Positions 1-9,723 of a stretch of 64,000 bases of DNA are shown piece by piece. Source of the DNA: Oscillatoria sp. FACHB-1407 (lineage in GTDB: Bacteria; Cyanobacteriota; Cyanobacteriia; Elainellales; Elainellaceae); NCBI RefSeq assembly GCF_014697545.1, contig NZ_JACJSA010000017.1, positions 111,866 through 175,865 on the forward strand, given 5' to 3'. A program made the translations under genes and the position numbers. A model generated the notes under the pieces. The model did no database searches. It was not told the DNA's origin and was given only the letters and a program-made list of their open reading frames with translations. Each line of letters starts with the position of its first letter. Position 1 is the stretch's first letter.

Positions 1-276
1 GAGTTCGTCATCGTCATCACCACCCGACAACCGATCCTCGCCTGAGTCTCCTCTCAGTTCATCTTCGCCATCATTACCAAAGAGGCGATCGGCTCCCTCA
101 CCCCCTGCAATGTCGTCATCGCCTCTGTTGCCGGACAGGGTATCGTTGCCAGCGTAGCCCAAAATCAGGTCATCGCTCGAAGAGCCGTTTAAAGTGTCGT
201 CCCTAAATGTACCTGGAATAAATGCCATATCATCAACCGCCGTTTCAGTGTTCCCGATACTGTCTAAATTAGTCAT
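1..276 (-). CDS. RTX (haemolysin-type Ca-binding repeat) protein, N-terminal part; runs off the left edge
   Basis: Translating the minus strand from the ATG at 276 gives an uninterrupted 92-codon frame that leaves the window at base 1. After about 25 unstructured residues it becomes glycine/aspartate nonapeptides of the RTX type (units such as GNDTLSGN, GADRLFGN and GEDRLSGG), which fold as a Ca-binding beta-roll in type I-secreted proteins. There is no signal peptide, as expected for type I secretion, where the signal is C-terminal. The repeats start almost immediately, so if this is the true start it is a small repeat-dominated protein. Its total length is unknown. A structured-looking segment lies just upstream at 304-379. 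Confidence 0.8.
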   Translation of the reverse strand, partial: MTNLDSIGNTETAVDDMAFIPGTFRDDTLNGSSSDDLILGYAGNDTLSGNRGDDDIAGGEGADRLFGNDGEDELRGDSGEDRLSGGDDDDEL

Positions 277-579
277 TTGTGCGGCGATCGCACTTCATCT
301 CAGGGAGTTAGCCAGGTGGATGAATCAGCCGTATCGCTAGACCTACGGTAATTTCACCTGATTGGACTCCTCCACTGGCATGAAGGCAACAATTGCCCAC
401 AAATGTCAGTCTAGATAGATATATTAGATACCACGTTGCCTAGACCCCCTAATCCAAGAAGGGCCGTGGAGCAGTGCCCCCGGTCAGGGTTTCTCCCCTG
501 TACTCCTGCTAACCAATCTGGTTATTCCATATCAGACGGAGAAAGGTCTGATTTTGAGCCTGTTTTGAGGTGAGATGCA
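277..579. other. Divergent intergenic region
   Basis: This is the promoter region shared by the RTX gene (minus) and the gene at 580 (plus). It holds the nested stem-loop at 304-379. At about 444-514 there is a GC-rich stretch (GCCCCCGGTCAGGGTTTCTCCCCTG) that resembles the core of the MITE-like element found at 7618 and 49394. No ORF is convincing here. Confidence 0.5.
304..379. other. Nested stem-loop with a competing pairing, possible structured leader
   Basis: Three nested complementary pairs surround one loop: GGAGT 304-308 with ACTCC 366-370, CAGGTG 313-318 with CACCTG 355-360, and CCGTA 329-333 with TACGG 344-348. The segment GCCAGGTGGA (311-320) can instead pair with TCCACTGGC (371-379), so two structures exclude each other. 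It lies about 30 bases upstream of the RTX start at 276 (minus) and about 200 bases upstream of the gene at 580 (plus), and could serve either. I do not recognise a known riboswitch class. Confidence 0.4.
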
Positions 580-1413
580 ATGAAACGTCAAGTTTTAATC
601 GCTACAACGGTTTTACTGACTCTGGCTGGAGGATTTGCGCCAGAGTCGATCGCCGCATCGATACCAGTCACAGGGGACAGCAGTCAAACAGCGAAGGCGG
701 AGGATGCCACACCTTCCGGAGTAAAGCAAAACGCCAATCGCGATCGCCAACGGCAGCAGGAAGCAGCCCGCCGCGAACGCGAACGCCAGCGTCAAGCCGA
801 GATGCAAGAGCAGTGGCAGGACGATCAAGAGGATGATGACGATCGTCGAGATGATGACTGGTGGCGCGATCGCAATGATGATCGGTGGGATGACAGCGAA
901 GACTATTGGGAAGACGGAGAAACCCAGCAAGAGCGCGATCGCGAAGAATGGGAAGAGCAACGGGGCGATCGGGATTGGCAACAACGCCAAAACTCCCGCT
1001 ATTGGGAGGAACAACGCCGGGATTGGGAGAACCAGCGTCGCGACTGGGAATATCGCAATGACTGGTGGCGCAGCAATGGGGAAACCAACTGGCAAAGTAC
1101 AGTTCCTGTTCCGACTTACGCCTATGAGGGCACACGATTAGAACTCACCTCTTTATCACAGGAGTGGGTTACCGTTTCGATTGAGAGTGTCCATGGTGAA
1201 CACGAACTTTCCTTCACAGGAAGCAATTCTCAACAGACTGTCTACCTGGCTCCAGGGGCTTATCGCCTGCGATTTCGCCCGACCTTAAGCAGTCGTCCCT
1301 GGCGATCGGGCTATCTGGAAGTAGGGCAGACCAACTTTATTCGAGTCGTTTTTGACCAGAGCCGAGGCTTGGTCCAGGTCTACGACGCTCCTTCTGCCTG
1401 GGTTTCTGAATAA
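580..1413 (+). CDS. Secreted highly charged hypothetical protein (277 aa)
   Basis: The start is supported by a GAGGTG ribosome-binding site 7 bases upstream. A Lys-Arg then hydrophobic N-terminus (residues 1-26, ending near SIAAS) looks like a Sec signal peptide. Residues about 45-170 are low-complexity, built from Arg, Asp, Glu, Gln and Trp with recurrent RDW/DDRWDD patterns. The C-terminal 100 residues look like a compact beta-rich domain (LELTSLSQEWVTVSIESVHG and following). I do not recognise a family. The charged Trp-rich linker suggests a periplasmic or cell-wall protein; the function is unknown. It is monocistronic and faces tkt across a shared terminator. Confidence 0.75.
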   Translation: MKRQVLIATTVLLTLAGGFAPESIAASIPVTGDSSQTAKAEDATPSGVKQNANRDRQRQQEAARRERERQRQAEMQEQWQDDQEDDDDRRDDDWWRDRNDDRWDDSEDYWEDGETQQERDREEWEEQRGDRDWQQRQNSRYWEEQRRDWENQRRDWEYRNDWWRSNGETNWQSTVPVPTYAYEGTRLELTSLSQEWVTVSIESVHGEHELSFTGSNSQQTVYLAPGAYRLRFRPTLSSRPWRSGYLEVGQTNFIRVVFDQSRGLVQVYDAPSAWVSE

Positions 1414-1480
1414 GCAGAGTCATCCTGGCAGGAACGCCTGCTTCTGTACTCCTACGGTCATCAGTTCCACAACGATCGCT

Positions 1481-1519
1481 AAAAAAGAGGGTAGTTCATC
1501 ACTACCCTCTCTCTGTTTT
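1481..1519. terminator. Bidirectional rho-independent terminator
   Basis: A perfect 9-bp stem (GAGGGTAGT 1487-1495 with ACTACCCTC 1501-1509) with a 5-base loop is preceded by six A and followed by a T-rich tract. It sits between the convergent gene ending at 1413 and tkt ending at 1558, so it can serve both. Confidence 0.8.
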
Positions 1520-1557
1520 TCTGACCAGAGCTATATCAGGGGCGATCGCACCAACCC

Positions 1558-3570
1558 TTAACCCAACAGGGCTTTGGCACGGGCTACGACGTTATCAACG
1601 GTGTAGCCAAATTTTTCCATCACAACCCCACCAGGAGCAGAAGCCCCAAAGCGATCGACGCTGACAGAGTCACCATCACTGGTAGTGTAACGGCACCAGC
1701 CAAAGCTCGATCCTGCTTCTACTGCCAGACGCTTGGTAACAGCTTTGGGCAACACCGACTCTCGGTAAGCGGCATCTTGCTCTTCAAACAATTCCCAGGA
1801 GGGCAGAGACACAACGCGAACTTTTGTGCCTTCGCTGGCTAGCTTTTCAGCCGCTTTAATCGTCAAGCCCAACTCCGACCCAGTACCGATCAGGATCAGA
1901 TCAGGAGTCCCCTCAGAATCAACAACAACGTATCCACCCTTTGTCGCACCCTCGATAGAAGTAACAGACAGGCTTTCAACGTTTTGACGCGATAACGCAA
2001 GCAGGGTTGGACGATTTTGCTTAGCGTAGGTGATGGCAATCTTGTAAGCCGCAGAGGTTTCGTTGCCATCTGCCGGACGAATCACCGTCAGACTGGGAAT
2101 TGCCCGCAGAGATGCCAATGTCTCGACAGGTTGGTGAGTCGGACCGTCTTCCCCTTGACCAATCGAATCATGGGTCATGACCCAAATAGATCCTGCCTCG
2201 GACAGGGCTGAGAGACGAATTGCCGCCCGCATGTAGTCAGTAAAGATCAGGAAGGTTGCACCATAGGGGATTAGCCCGGAACCGTGCAGGGCAATCCCGT
2301 TGTTGATCGCACCCATGCCATGTTCCCGCACACCATAGTGAACGTTACGGTTGGCGTATTGACCCTTCTGGAAGTCACCAAAGCCTTTCAGTTCAGTCAA
2401 GTTGGAGTGAGTCAGGTCAGCCGAACCCCCAATCAATTCAGGCAGCACAGGAGCTAGCTTGTTGAGAACGATCTCAGAATACTTGCGGGTTGCTAGCGAT
2501 TTGTCTTCAGCCGTGTAGGTGGGTAATACGGAGTCCCAACCATCGGGCAACTTGCCACTGAGGAGACGCTCAAACTCAGCTGCCTCTTGAGGATACTTTG
2601 CTTTGAAATCTGCAAGCGTCTTGTTCCACTCGGATTCATACTGAGCACCCCGCTCAACGGCTTTGCGGGTATGCTTGAGCACATCATCAGGAATCACAAA
2701 GGGTTCATACTCCCAGCCCAAGTTGGTGCGGGTGGCTTTCACTTCATCGCCACCTAACGCTGCACCGTGGACTCCAGCGGTGTTGGCTTTGTTAGGAGAA
2801 CCGTAACCAATGGTGGTTGTCACTTTAATCATGGAAGGCTTGTCTGTGACCGCCTTTGCTTCTTCGATCGCCTTAGCAATACCTTCTAAATCGTTGTTTC
2901 CATCTGCAACGTGCAAAACGTGCCAACCGTAGGACTCAAATCGCTTGCTAACATCTTCAGTGAAGGCGATATCGGTCGAGCCGTCGATGGAAATATGGTT
3001 GTCATCATAGAGGGCAATCAGTTTACCAAGCCCATAGTGACCTGCGAGCGAGCACGCCTCACCCGATACCCCTTCCATGTTGCAGCCATCACCCAAAATC
3101 ACGTAGGTGTAGTGGTCAACTAGCGTGACATCAGGCTTGTTATATTTGGCTGCCAGGTGAGCTTCAGCCATCGCTAATCCAACCGCATTTGCAATGCCCT
3201 GACCCAGAGGCCCAGTTGTTACTTCAACCCCTGCTGTCTCAAAGTTTTCGGGGTGACCGGGAGTTTTAGAACCCCACTGACGAAACTGCTTAATGTCCTC
3301 AATTGTGACGCTGTCATAGCCTGCAAGATAAAGCAGGGCATACTGTAACATACAGCCGTGACCAGCGGACAATACAAAGCGATCGCGGTTAAACCATTTT
3401 GGATTTTTGGGATTAAACCGCATAAACTTGTCCCACAGGACATACGCCATCGGAGCAGCCCCCATTGGCAGTCCAGGGTGACCAGACTTAGCTTTTTCTA
3501 CAGCATCGACCGCCAGAAAACGGATCGAGTTAATACAAAGTTGATCGAGCGATTGGGTTGCGACAGCCAT
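1558..3570 (-). CDS. tkt: Transketolase
   Basis: Thiamine-diphosphate enzyme that moves two-carbon ketol units in the Calvin-Benson and pentose phosphate cycles; cytoplasmic. At 670 aa it has full family length. Visible marks are the substrate/cofactor histidines in SGHPGLPMG (H31) and SAGHG (H71), the ThDP motif GDGCNMEG beginning at G160 and closed by N191, and [11 protein letters not shown] in the pyrimidine-binding domain. A C-terminal transketolase domain follows. It lies downstream of fabF and acpP on the same strand, an order I associate with cyanobacteria, but a 426-base gap separates tkt from fabF, so it probably has its own promoter. Confidence 0.97.
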   Translation of the reverse strand: MAVATQSLDQLCINSIRFLAVDAVEKAKSGHPGLPMGAAPMAYVLWDKFMRFNPKNPKWFNRDRFVLSAGHGCMLQYALLYLAGYDSVTIEDIKQFRQWGSKTPGHPENFETAGVEVTTGPLGQGIANAVGLAMAEAHLAAKYNKPDVTLVDHYTYVILGDGCNMEGVSGEACSLAGHYGLGKLIALYDDNHISIDGSTDIAFTEDVSKRFESYGWHVLHVADGNNDLEGIAKAIEEAKAVTDKPSMIKVTTTIGYGSPNKANTAGVHGAALGGDEVKATRTNLGWEYEPFVIPDDVLKHTRKAVERGAQYESEWNKTLADFKAKYPQEAAEFERLLSGKLPDGWDSVLPTYTAEDKSLATRKYSEIVLNKLAPVLPELIGGSADLTHSNLTELKGFGDFQKGQYANRNVHYGVREHGMGAINNGIALHGSGLIPYGATFLIFTDYMRAAIRLSALSEAGSIWVMTHDSIGQGEDGPTHQPVETLASLRAIPSLTVIRPADGNETSAAYKIAITYAKQNRPTLLALSRQNVESLSVTSIEGATKGGYVVVDSEGTPDLILIGTGSELGLTIKAAEKLASEGTKVRVVSLPSWELFEEQDAAYRESVLPKAVTKRLAVEAGSSFGWCRYTTSDGDSVSVDRFGASAPGGVVMEKFGYTVDNVVARAKALLG

Positions 3571-3996
3571 GATCTCTTCTACTCAACGACGGTGTGACAG
3601 TACATTCATCATCCCACTGGCGGGATTTAGGGGCAATAATCCGTTCAGCGTTAACAAACAGCAATCAAAAATAGAGCGATAGCCAGACTATTTAGGAGAA
3701 GGAAGCGTGGGGTTTAAGCCCTGGATCAGGGTTCATCCCTGCACCCTGTCCTTAACGCAAGGACTACGGCTATAACAAATCGAATTTCTCGGTAATTTGG
3801 TAAGTAACTATACCTACTATTAATAGCTTATAGTCTATGTCTATCCTTGCCAACGATCGATTTTTAATCTCTTGATAAAGTCCTGGCGGTTGATGGATAA
3901 GCACTGAGCGGACTAACACTAGATGGACTAATTAAGAGTGGGTAGATGACCAACACTCTACCCACTATTGGCAATTTCCCGCTTTAGCACAAACGG
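3571..3996. other. Intergenic region between tkt and fabF
   Basis: The region holds the tkt promoter area and the hairpin downstream of fabF at 3937-3966. A GC-rich stretch at about 3706-3756 (GTTTAAGCCCTGGATCAGGG then TTCATCCCTGCACCC) resembles the core of the repeat at 7618. No ORF is convincing. Confidence 0.5.
3937..3966 (-). terminator. Hairpin downstream of fabF, possible terminator
   Basis: A 10-bp stem AGTGGGTAGA (3937-3946) pairs with TCTACCCACT (3957-3966) around a 10-base loop, about 30 bases past the fabF stop. The following minus-strand bases are only moderately T-rich, so termination is likely but not certain. Confidence 0.5.
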
Positions 3997-5256
3997 TTAG
4001 TGACTGAACTTACGAAACACGAGTGTGACGTTGTGACCTCCAAAGCCAAATGAATTGGACAGAGCCACTTCGACAGGTTGTTGGCGACTGTGGTTGGGAA
4101 TGTAATCTAAATCGCAATCGGGGTCAGGATTCTCCAGGTTAATTGTGGGAGGAACATGATCATGTTTGACTGCCATGACCGCAGCGACGGCTTCGATGCC
4201 ACCTGAGCCACCCAACAAATGCCCCGTCATAGACTTCGTGGAACTGATGGCAACCTGACGAGCATGATCTCCCAAGGCGGTCTTGATCGCCGCTGTTTCG
4301 GTCGAGTCGTTAGCAGGGGTGCTCGTACCGTGGGCGTTGATGTAACTGACCTGGTCGGGAGTGATTTTGGCATCTTTAATTGCCAACTGAATTGCTCTAG
4401 CGGCTCCCTCTCCGCCTGGAACAGGAGATGTCATGTGGTAAGCGTCGCAGGTCATGCCATAGCCGATGATCTCAGCATAGATTTTGGCACCCCGGCTAAG
4501 GGCATGTTCTAGCTCCTCTAGAATGAGAATGCCTGCACCTTCTCCCATCACGAACCCATCGCGATCGCGATCAAAGGGGCGACAGGCGTGTGCCGGGTCA
4601 TCATTGCGAGTGGACAGTGCTCGTGCCGCCGCAAACCCAGCATACGCCAGGGGAGTCACCGCTGCCTCTGCGCCACCACAGATCATGGCTTGCGCATAGC
4701 CCCGTTGCACCAGGCGGAATGCGTCACCTACAGCATTTGAACCGGCGGCACAGGCGGTTACAGGGCAGGAGTTGGGTCCCTTAGCACCCACATGAATGGC
4801 AGTTAAACCTGCCGCCATGTTGGCAATCATCATGGGCACCATGAACGGGCTACAGCGATCGGGACCACGGGTTAAGTAGACCTCTTGCTGGTCTTCCATC
4901 ACCTTCAAGCCACCGATGCCAGTGCCGATCATGACACCAACTTGCTCAGCATTGAGGTCATTAATAACAAACCCCGCATCAGCGATCGCCTGTTTACTCG
5001 CCGCTACCGCAAACTGTGAGAAGCGATCCATGCGCTTGGCATCCTTGCGATCCATATAGGCATGGGGGTCAAACCCTTTGACCTCTCCTGCAATTCGACT
5101 ATCGTGGCGCGACGCATCAAATAAAGTGATAGGCGCAATCCCATTGCGTCCACTTCGCAATCCGTCCCAATATTCAGCCAGAGTGTTGCCAATGGGGGTA
5201 ATTGCACCCAATCCAGTGATTACAACACGCTTATATTCAGAATCAGCACTTGTCAT
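3997..5256 (-). CDS. fabF: 3-oxoacyl-[acyl-carrier-protein] synthase II
   Basis: Condenses malonyl-ACP with a growing acyl-ACP in type II fatty acid synthesis; cytoplasmic. The 419-aa length is typical. The Cys-His-His triad is visible: C169 in TACAAG, H309 in NAHGTST and H346 in TGHLLGG. The C-terminal NSFGFGGHN is the family signature. It follows acpP by 142 bases on the same strand, so enzyme and carrier protein probably share a transcript. Confidence 0.97.
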   Translation of the reverse strand: MTSADSEYKRVVITGLGAITPIGNTLAEYWDGLRSGRNGIAPITLFDASRHDSRIAGEVKGFDPHAYMDRKDAKRMDRFSQFAVAASKQAIADAGFVINDLNAEQVGVMIGTGIGGLKVMEDQQEVYLTRGPDRCSPFMVPMMIANMAAGLTAIHVGAKGPNSCPVTACAAGSNAVGDAFRLVQRGYAQAMICGGAEAAVTPLAYAGFAAARALSTRNDDPAHACRPFDRDRDGFVMGEGAGILILEELEHALSRGAKIYAEIIGYGMTCDAYHMTSPVPGGEGAARAIQLAIKDAKITPDQVSYINAHGTSTPANDSTETAAIKTALGDHARQVAISSTKSMTGHLLGGSGGIEAVAAVMAVKHDHVPPTINLENPDPDCDLDYIPNHSRQQPVEVALSNSFGFGGHNVTLVFRKFSH

Positions 5257-5398
5257 GACAGCAGCTTTAAGGATTCAAGATGGAATCAGGGTTTGGAGTT
5301 GGAACGACCACCTCTAACCCAGAATCCGAATAACATTGGTTCAGGGGTCAGGAATTGAACGCACTAAGCACCTGACACCCAAACCCCAAACGCTGAAG

Positions 5399-5644
5399 TT
5401 AAGCAGCAACCTTGCCGTCAATGTAGTCCACTGCCGCTTGAACGGTCGCAATGCCTTCAGCCGCTTCATCGGGAATTTCAATATCAAACTCTTCTTCTAA
5501 CGCCATCACGAGTTCAACGGTGTCGAGAGAGTCAGCACCCAAGTCGTTGGCAAAACTGGCTTCGGGTTTCACCTCACTCGTTTCGACACCCAACTGTTCA
5601 GACACAATTTCTTGAACTTTTTTAAGAATTTCCTCGCGGCTCAT
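5399..5644 (-). CDS. acpP: Acyl carrier protein
   Basis: An 81-aa acidic protein that carries acyl chains in fatty acid synthesis on a phosphopantetheine arm. The attachment serine is S39 in LGADSLD. The helical acidic pattern and C-terminal VDYIDGKV are canonical. It is immediately upstream of fabF. The 5' side contains a short purine heptamer run (GGATGAA units at about 5816-5840). Confidence 0.97.
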   Translation of the reverse strand: MSREEILKKVQEIVSEQLGVETSEVKPEASFANDLGADSLDTVELVMALEEEFDIEIPDEAAEGIATVQAAVDYIDGKVAA

Positions 5645-5890
5645 AATTATCCCTTCTTGCTCGGACGCAATATTTAGCTAACTGGACTACACGACCAACT
5701 GCCACAAACCTACCTGAAAACCTCTAGCAATGGGAGTTAGACTCCCACAGACGTCTACAGGAGTTTTGGGCATTTCTAAATCTTATCCGAAAGAGTGACG
5801 GGATTGCGGTTAAAAGGATGAAGGATGAAGGATAAAAAGATCGAGGTCGTTTTTCTTTTTGTATTCTTAATTGTTTATCTTTGAGCCTTT

Positions 5891-6952
5891 TTAGTTAATG
5901 TCTTCCAGCTTGATGCGCGGGTCAACAGCCTTTAGTAAGAAGTCTGCCAGCAAATTACCCAGGATAAGCATGACACCACCCATCATCAGGCTTGCCATGA
6001 CTAGATATAGATCTCTGGCGGTCACCGCTTGCAAAATTAATCGCCCCAATCCAGGCCAGTTGAAATAGTTTTCAGTGATAAACGCACCTCCTAACAAGCC
6101 TGCAAATTCAAACCCTAGCAGGGTCATCAGGGGGTTGACTGCATTCCGCAAGGCATGGACGTAGATGACGCGGTTTTCAGGCAAGCCTTTAGCGCGAGCC
6201 GTCTGAATATAGTCTTGCCGCAATACGTCCAATAATTCACCACGCATGATTCGCTGTAGCCCTGCAAAACTGGTGATGCTCAGAGCAAGTGTTGGCAAGA
6301 TCAGGTGCCATGCCACGTCCAACACCTTACCCAGGGGAGTGAGGTCAGCGTGGTCGATGCTAGTCATGCCACCAATCGGAAACAGGGGTGAGGTGTTTTG
6401 CGCCAATGTTAGCAGGAGCAACCCTGTAATCAGGGTGGGAAATCCCTGACCGATATAGCTGATGACCCGCAAAATGCGATCGCTCCATCGGTTTTGCTCA
6501 ACCGCTCCAATAATGCCCAGGGGAATGGCGATCGCCCATGTCAATATCATCGACGAGAGAGATAACAACACTGTATTAGGGATTCGTTCCCACAGGAGGG
6601 ATGTTACCGATCGCTGATAGGCAAAACTCCGTCCAAAATCACCCTTTGTGACAATCTGCCGCAACCAAAGGAAATATTGCTCAATCGGATGCTTATCTAA
6701 CCCAAACTGGGCTTCCAGACTTTTGAGCGTTTGCTCGTCAATTTGAGGATTTTGCCGCAAGGTATCGAGATAATCCCCAGGAGCCAATTGGATAATAAAA
6801 AAGCTCAGGGCAGAAGCCAACAACAACGTCAATAAGGCTTGCAACAGCCGTTTCACCAGATATACCGTTGTTTCACTGGTGATGGCATGGATAAAGCCAC
6901 TGCTGATAGATTGAAACCGCTGTTGCAGCGATGAAGCTCTATTCGAAGTCAT
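5891..6952 (-). CDS. ABC transporter permease, DppB/OppB type
   Basis: A 353-aa inner-membrane permease of the binding-protein-dependent peptide/nickel class. It has an N-terminal TM helix (about residues 33-55) with the family motif FFIIQLAPGD, a periplasmic segment, then five further TM helices. The cytoplasmic EAA-type loop is visible as YIQTARAKGL (near residue 240). No ATPase, second permease or binding protein is adjacent, so the partners must lie elsewhere, as is common in cyanobacteria. The substrate cannot be told from sequence. It is 63 bases downstream of apt on the same strand. Confidence 0.92.
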   Translation of the reverse strand: MTSNRASSLQQRFQSISSGFIHAITSETTVYLVKRLLQALLTLLLASALSFFIIQLAPGDYLDTLRQNPQIDEQTLKSLEAQFGLDKHPIEQYFLWLRQIVTKGDFGRSFAYQRSVTSLLWERIPNTVLLSLSSMILTWAIAIPLGIIGAVEQNRWSDRILRVISYIGQGFPTLITGLLLLTLAQNTSPLFPIGGMTSIDHADLTPLGKVLDVAWHLILPTLALSITSFAGLQRIMRGELLDVLRQDYIQTARAKGLPENRVIYVHALRNAVNPLMTLLGFEFAGLLGGAFITENYFNWPGLGRLILQAVTARDLYLVMASLMMGGVMLILGNLLADFLLKAVDPRIKLEDIN

Positions 6953-7015
6953 GGAGGCTATCGAGTCAAACCGGACTCACGTCGATACTACTGACAAGGT
7001 TGAATAATCAAGTTG

Positions 7016-7528
7016 CTAATATTGCACAAGGGTAATCACCGGAGCCTCCGGCAGATTTTTGCGTCCCTCTAAAAAGGTTAACTCAATCACAAAGGCAAAG
7101 CCCGCTAACTCAGCCCCAGTTTGTTGAATCAGTTTGGCAGTAGCTGCCGCCGTTCCACCCGTCGCGATCAGGTCATCCACAATTAACACGCGGCTACCGG
7201 GATGAAAAGCATCCTGATGCATTTCCAGGCGATCGGTTCCATACTCCAACTCATATTCTACCGAGTGAATCGCGGCTGGTAGCTTGCCCGGTTTGCGAAC
7301 TGGGATAAATCCTTTCTCTAATTTGCACGCCAGTGGAGTGCCAAAGATAAACCCTCGTGACTCCATACCAACAACATAGTCGATGGACAGATGGCTTACC
7401 TTTTCGGCGAGCAGGTCAATGGTGTAACACAATCCCTGGGGGTTGTTTAACAGGGTTGTAATATCTCGAAATAAGATACCGGGTTTTGGAAAATCGGGAA
7501 CATCACGAATCAGAGATTTGAGATCCAT
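7016..7528 (-). CDS. apt: Adenine phosphoribosyltransferase
   Basis: Salvages adenine to AMP using PRPP; cytoplasmic. The 170-aa length is standard. The PRPP-binding motif [16 protein letters not shown] is at residues about 114-129, and the N-terminal [12 protein letters not shown] (13-24) is typical of Apt. It is followed on the same strand by the DppB-type permease gene. No functional link between them is evident. Confidence 0.96.
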   Translation of the reverse strand: MDLKSLIRDVPDFPKPGILFRDITTLLNNPQGLCYTIDLLAEKVSHLSIDYVVGMESRGFIFGTPLACKLEKGFIPVRKPGKLPAAIHSVEYELEYGTDRLEMHQDAFHPGSRVLIVDDLIATGGTAAATAKLIQQTGAELAGFAFVIELTFLEGRKNLPEAPVITLVQY

Positions 7529-7617
7529 AAATCAGGATGGGATGAAGGGTCGTAGCAATAGTATCACCATTGGTTAATGGTCAATGGTCAACCGTTAACG
7601 GTTAGGAGTTTTTAGTG

Positions 7618-7744
7618 CTTAGTACTGCTATTCATGGATAGGGTTTGGAAATAAAACCAGGGGGTATGGGGGCTGCGCCCCCAGCCAGGGGTTCCACCCC
7701 TGCACCCCAAATTCCCACCCTTATTTACGACGAGTTGTACTTAG
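7618..7744. repeat. MITE-like dispersed element, copy 1
   Basis: A 127-base segment starting CTTAGTACTGCT and ending AGTTGTACTTAG has imperfect 12-base terminal inverted repeats (9 of 12 match). Its interior holds two GC-rich hairpins (GGGGGCTGCGCCCCC and AGGGGTTCCACCCCT). A second copy at 49394-49522 matches along its whole length with scattered substitutions. It has no coding capacity, so it looks like a small non-autonomous mobile element. Confidence 0.65.
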
Positions 7745-7839
7745 GAATGGGAATGATAGCCGTGGTCACTTGGGTTAGGTCTGACTTTTGAATTGACCGC
7801 TTCAACTCAAAATTTATTGCTCAAAACGTATCTACCCAT

Positions 7840-9024
7840 CTACTCCTTAATGCCGCTAAAGTTTTGAAACCAGCCTTTTTTCCAAAAGTAGAGAACCAGT
7901 CCCAGGGCAATCACCCCCATCACGCCAAGACACAATGGATAGCCCCAATACCAGTTCAACTCTGGCATATTCCAGGGCGATCGCTCCGTGTTGAAGTTCA
8001 TTCCATAGATTCCAGCAATAAAGGTCAAAGGGATGAAAATCGTCGAAATAATCGTCAATAATTTCATCACTTCGTTCATGCGATTACTGACTGAGGAGAG
8101 ATAGACATCCATCAAGCTAGATGCCAGTTCGCGATACGTTTCCACCATGTCTAACACTTGCACCGAGTGGTCATAACAATCCCTCAAGTAAATTCGCACT
8201 TCATCACTGACCAGAGGGCTACTATCACGAATGATGGCGTTAATAGCATCCCGTTGAGGCCATATTGCCCGGCGCAACGTTAGCAATTGTCGCTTCAACT
8301 CATAGATCTTCTCCAGAGTTTGGTGGGTGGGGCACATCACCACTTCGTCCTCCAGTTCTTCGATGCGCTCACCATAGGTTTCCAAAACTGGGAAAAAGCC
8401 ATCAACGATGGTGTCCAGGAGGGTATACGCCAAATAGTCTGCTTTGTGTTTGCGAATGGTACCTTTTGACGTCCGAATGCGATCGCGGACTGGGTTGAAG
8501 GTGTCGTACTCTGGTTCCTCCTGTACCGTCAGCAAATAATGTTTTCCCAATATGAAACTTACTTGCTCGCTGACAAATCCATTGCCGCTCTGCTTGGGAA
8601 TGACCATCCGAGCAATAATTAACAACTGATCCTCATATTCCTCCACCTTGGGGCGTTGAGGCACGTTCACGACATCCTCTAGCACCAGGGGATGCAGGCT
8701 AAAGACCCGCCCCAACCGCTGCAAAATATCTTCACTGCCAAGCCCTTGCACATCCACCCAGGACACAGATTCCGTATCCAGGTAAGGTGTGCAATCCTCT
8801 GGGGCTTGAATCTGCACACGAGCTGCCATCTCCTCGGAATAGTCGATCAGGACAATTGAGGGGATGGGTGCATCGTCTTCAATGGTGAGTGTTCCGGGTA
8901 GGCTGCCTGGCTCGTGATACGAGTAGTCAACATAAGACTCTTGTTCCTCCTCATCCTCTATCTCGTTCAATCGGAGAGAAGTTTTAGCCGTTTTACGTAG
9001 CAGTTTTACTGGGTCAGAAGTCAT
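7840..9024 (-). CDS. corA: CorA-family magnesium/cobalt transporter
   Basis: A 394-aa inner-membrane divalent cation channel of the CorA/MgtE-independent class. A long N-terminal cytoplasmic domain (to about residue 320) is followed by two TM helices (about 322-340 and 360-381). The selectivity motif GMN is at 341-343 directly after TM1. The first 50 residues are extra, charged and acidic. Family members work as pentamers. It has no operon partner; the next gene upstream is divergent. Confidence 0.93.
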   Translation of the reverse strand: MTSDPVKLLRKTAKTSLRLNEIEDEEEQESYVDYSYHEPGSLPGTLTIEDDAPIPSIVLIDYSEEMAARVQIQAPEDCTPYLDTESVSWVDVQGLGSEDILQRLGRVFSLHPLVLEDVVNVPQRPKVEEYEDQLLIIARMVIPKQSGNGFVSEQVSFILGKHYLLTVQEEPEYDTFNPVRDRIRTSKGTIRKHKADYLAYTLLDTIVDGFFPVLETYGERIEELEDEVVMCPTHQTLEKIYELKRQLLTLRRAIWPQRDAINAIIRDSSPLVSDEVRIYLRDCYDHSVQVLDMVETYRELASSLMDVYLSSVSNRMNEVMKLLTIISTIFIPLTFIAGIYGMNFNTERSPWNMPELNWYWGYPLCLGVMGVIALGLVLYFWKKGWFQNFSGIKE

Positions 9025-9280
9025 AAACGATGTTTGAGAGAACGCAGGAAATTTGTCGGCGATTGAATGAAATTAGGCGGTTTGGAGCGATTAGAGCTTC
9101 TAAATCAGTAGCCAGAATCACTCTTCTGATTGAGGTAGAGTCCTGCCCAAGGTAGAACTGCCTGATCCAGCCTGTGAGTTACGTTCAGGATATCTAAATA
9201 AACTACTCAAAACTGAGTTAGTAAATTTTGATTCACCATTTCTTTTGAATCGCCATTCTAGCCGAGTTCTATAAAAAACC

Positions 9281-9664
9281 ATGAGAAACTCAACTGATCG
9301 GGATGTGGTCGAGCGCGACCTGGAGATACGTAGAGAGAGCCAAATTGCTCGCGACAACGCCAATGCAGCCGGTAGTTTTGCTCTAGGGATTGCCTTGATT
9401 TCCCTTGTTGGGGTTGTTATTGCGATGTTTGTCTTTGATCAGGGTAACGAGCCAACGGCTCCTGCTCAACAGCAACAACCCCCTGACGTAAATATCACCG
9501 TTCCTTCACCCGTAGCTCCAGAAGCACCCATCGTGCCTGATGCTCCAGATATTAATATCCAGGTGCCTGAAAGTCAGGCTCCTGTCGCCCCTCAGCCTGT
9601 CGCACCCGAACCTGAAGCGGTTGCACCTGCACCTGAGGCATTGCCTGCTCAACCGCCGCAATAA
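9281..9664 (+). CDS. Single-pass membrane protein with Pro/Ala/Val-rich tail (127 aa)
   Basis: An N-terminal charged segment (residues 1-28, rich in Arg, Asp and Glu) precedes one clear TM helix (about 32-50). The rest is a low-complexity Pro/Ala/Val/Gln tail with VAPEP and PDVNI patterns. The topology suggests a short cytoplasmic N-terminus with the Pro-rich tail outside or in the periplasm. No family recognised. It is monocistronic and convergent with ubiD. Confidence 0.75.
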   Translation: MRNSTDRDVVERDLEIRRESQIARDNANAAGSFALGIALISLVGVVIAMFVFDQGNEPTAPAQQQQPPDVNITVPSPVAPEAPIVPDAPDINIQVPESQAPVAPQPVAPEPEAVAPAPEALPAQPPQ

Positions 9665-9687
9665 TTCAGAGAGGTTTGCTTGCTTAG

Positions 9688-9716
9688 CTCCCCAGAATCT
9701 TAAAGATTTCGGGGAG
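9688..9716. terminator. Terminator between convergent genes
   Basis: CTCCCC (9688-9693) pairs with GGGGAG (9711-9716), and the inner AATCTT pairs with AAGATT across a small mismatch. It is followed by GTTTAGTC. It sits between the stop at 9664 (plus) and the ubiD stop at 9724 (minus). Confidence 0.65.
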
Positions 9717-9723
9717 TTTAGTC

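Noticed and set aside
613..1135. Two minus-strand frames inside the gene at 580
   Set aside because: Shadows of the charged low-complexity region; the plus-strand frame has a start, ribosome-binding site and signal peptide.
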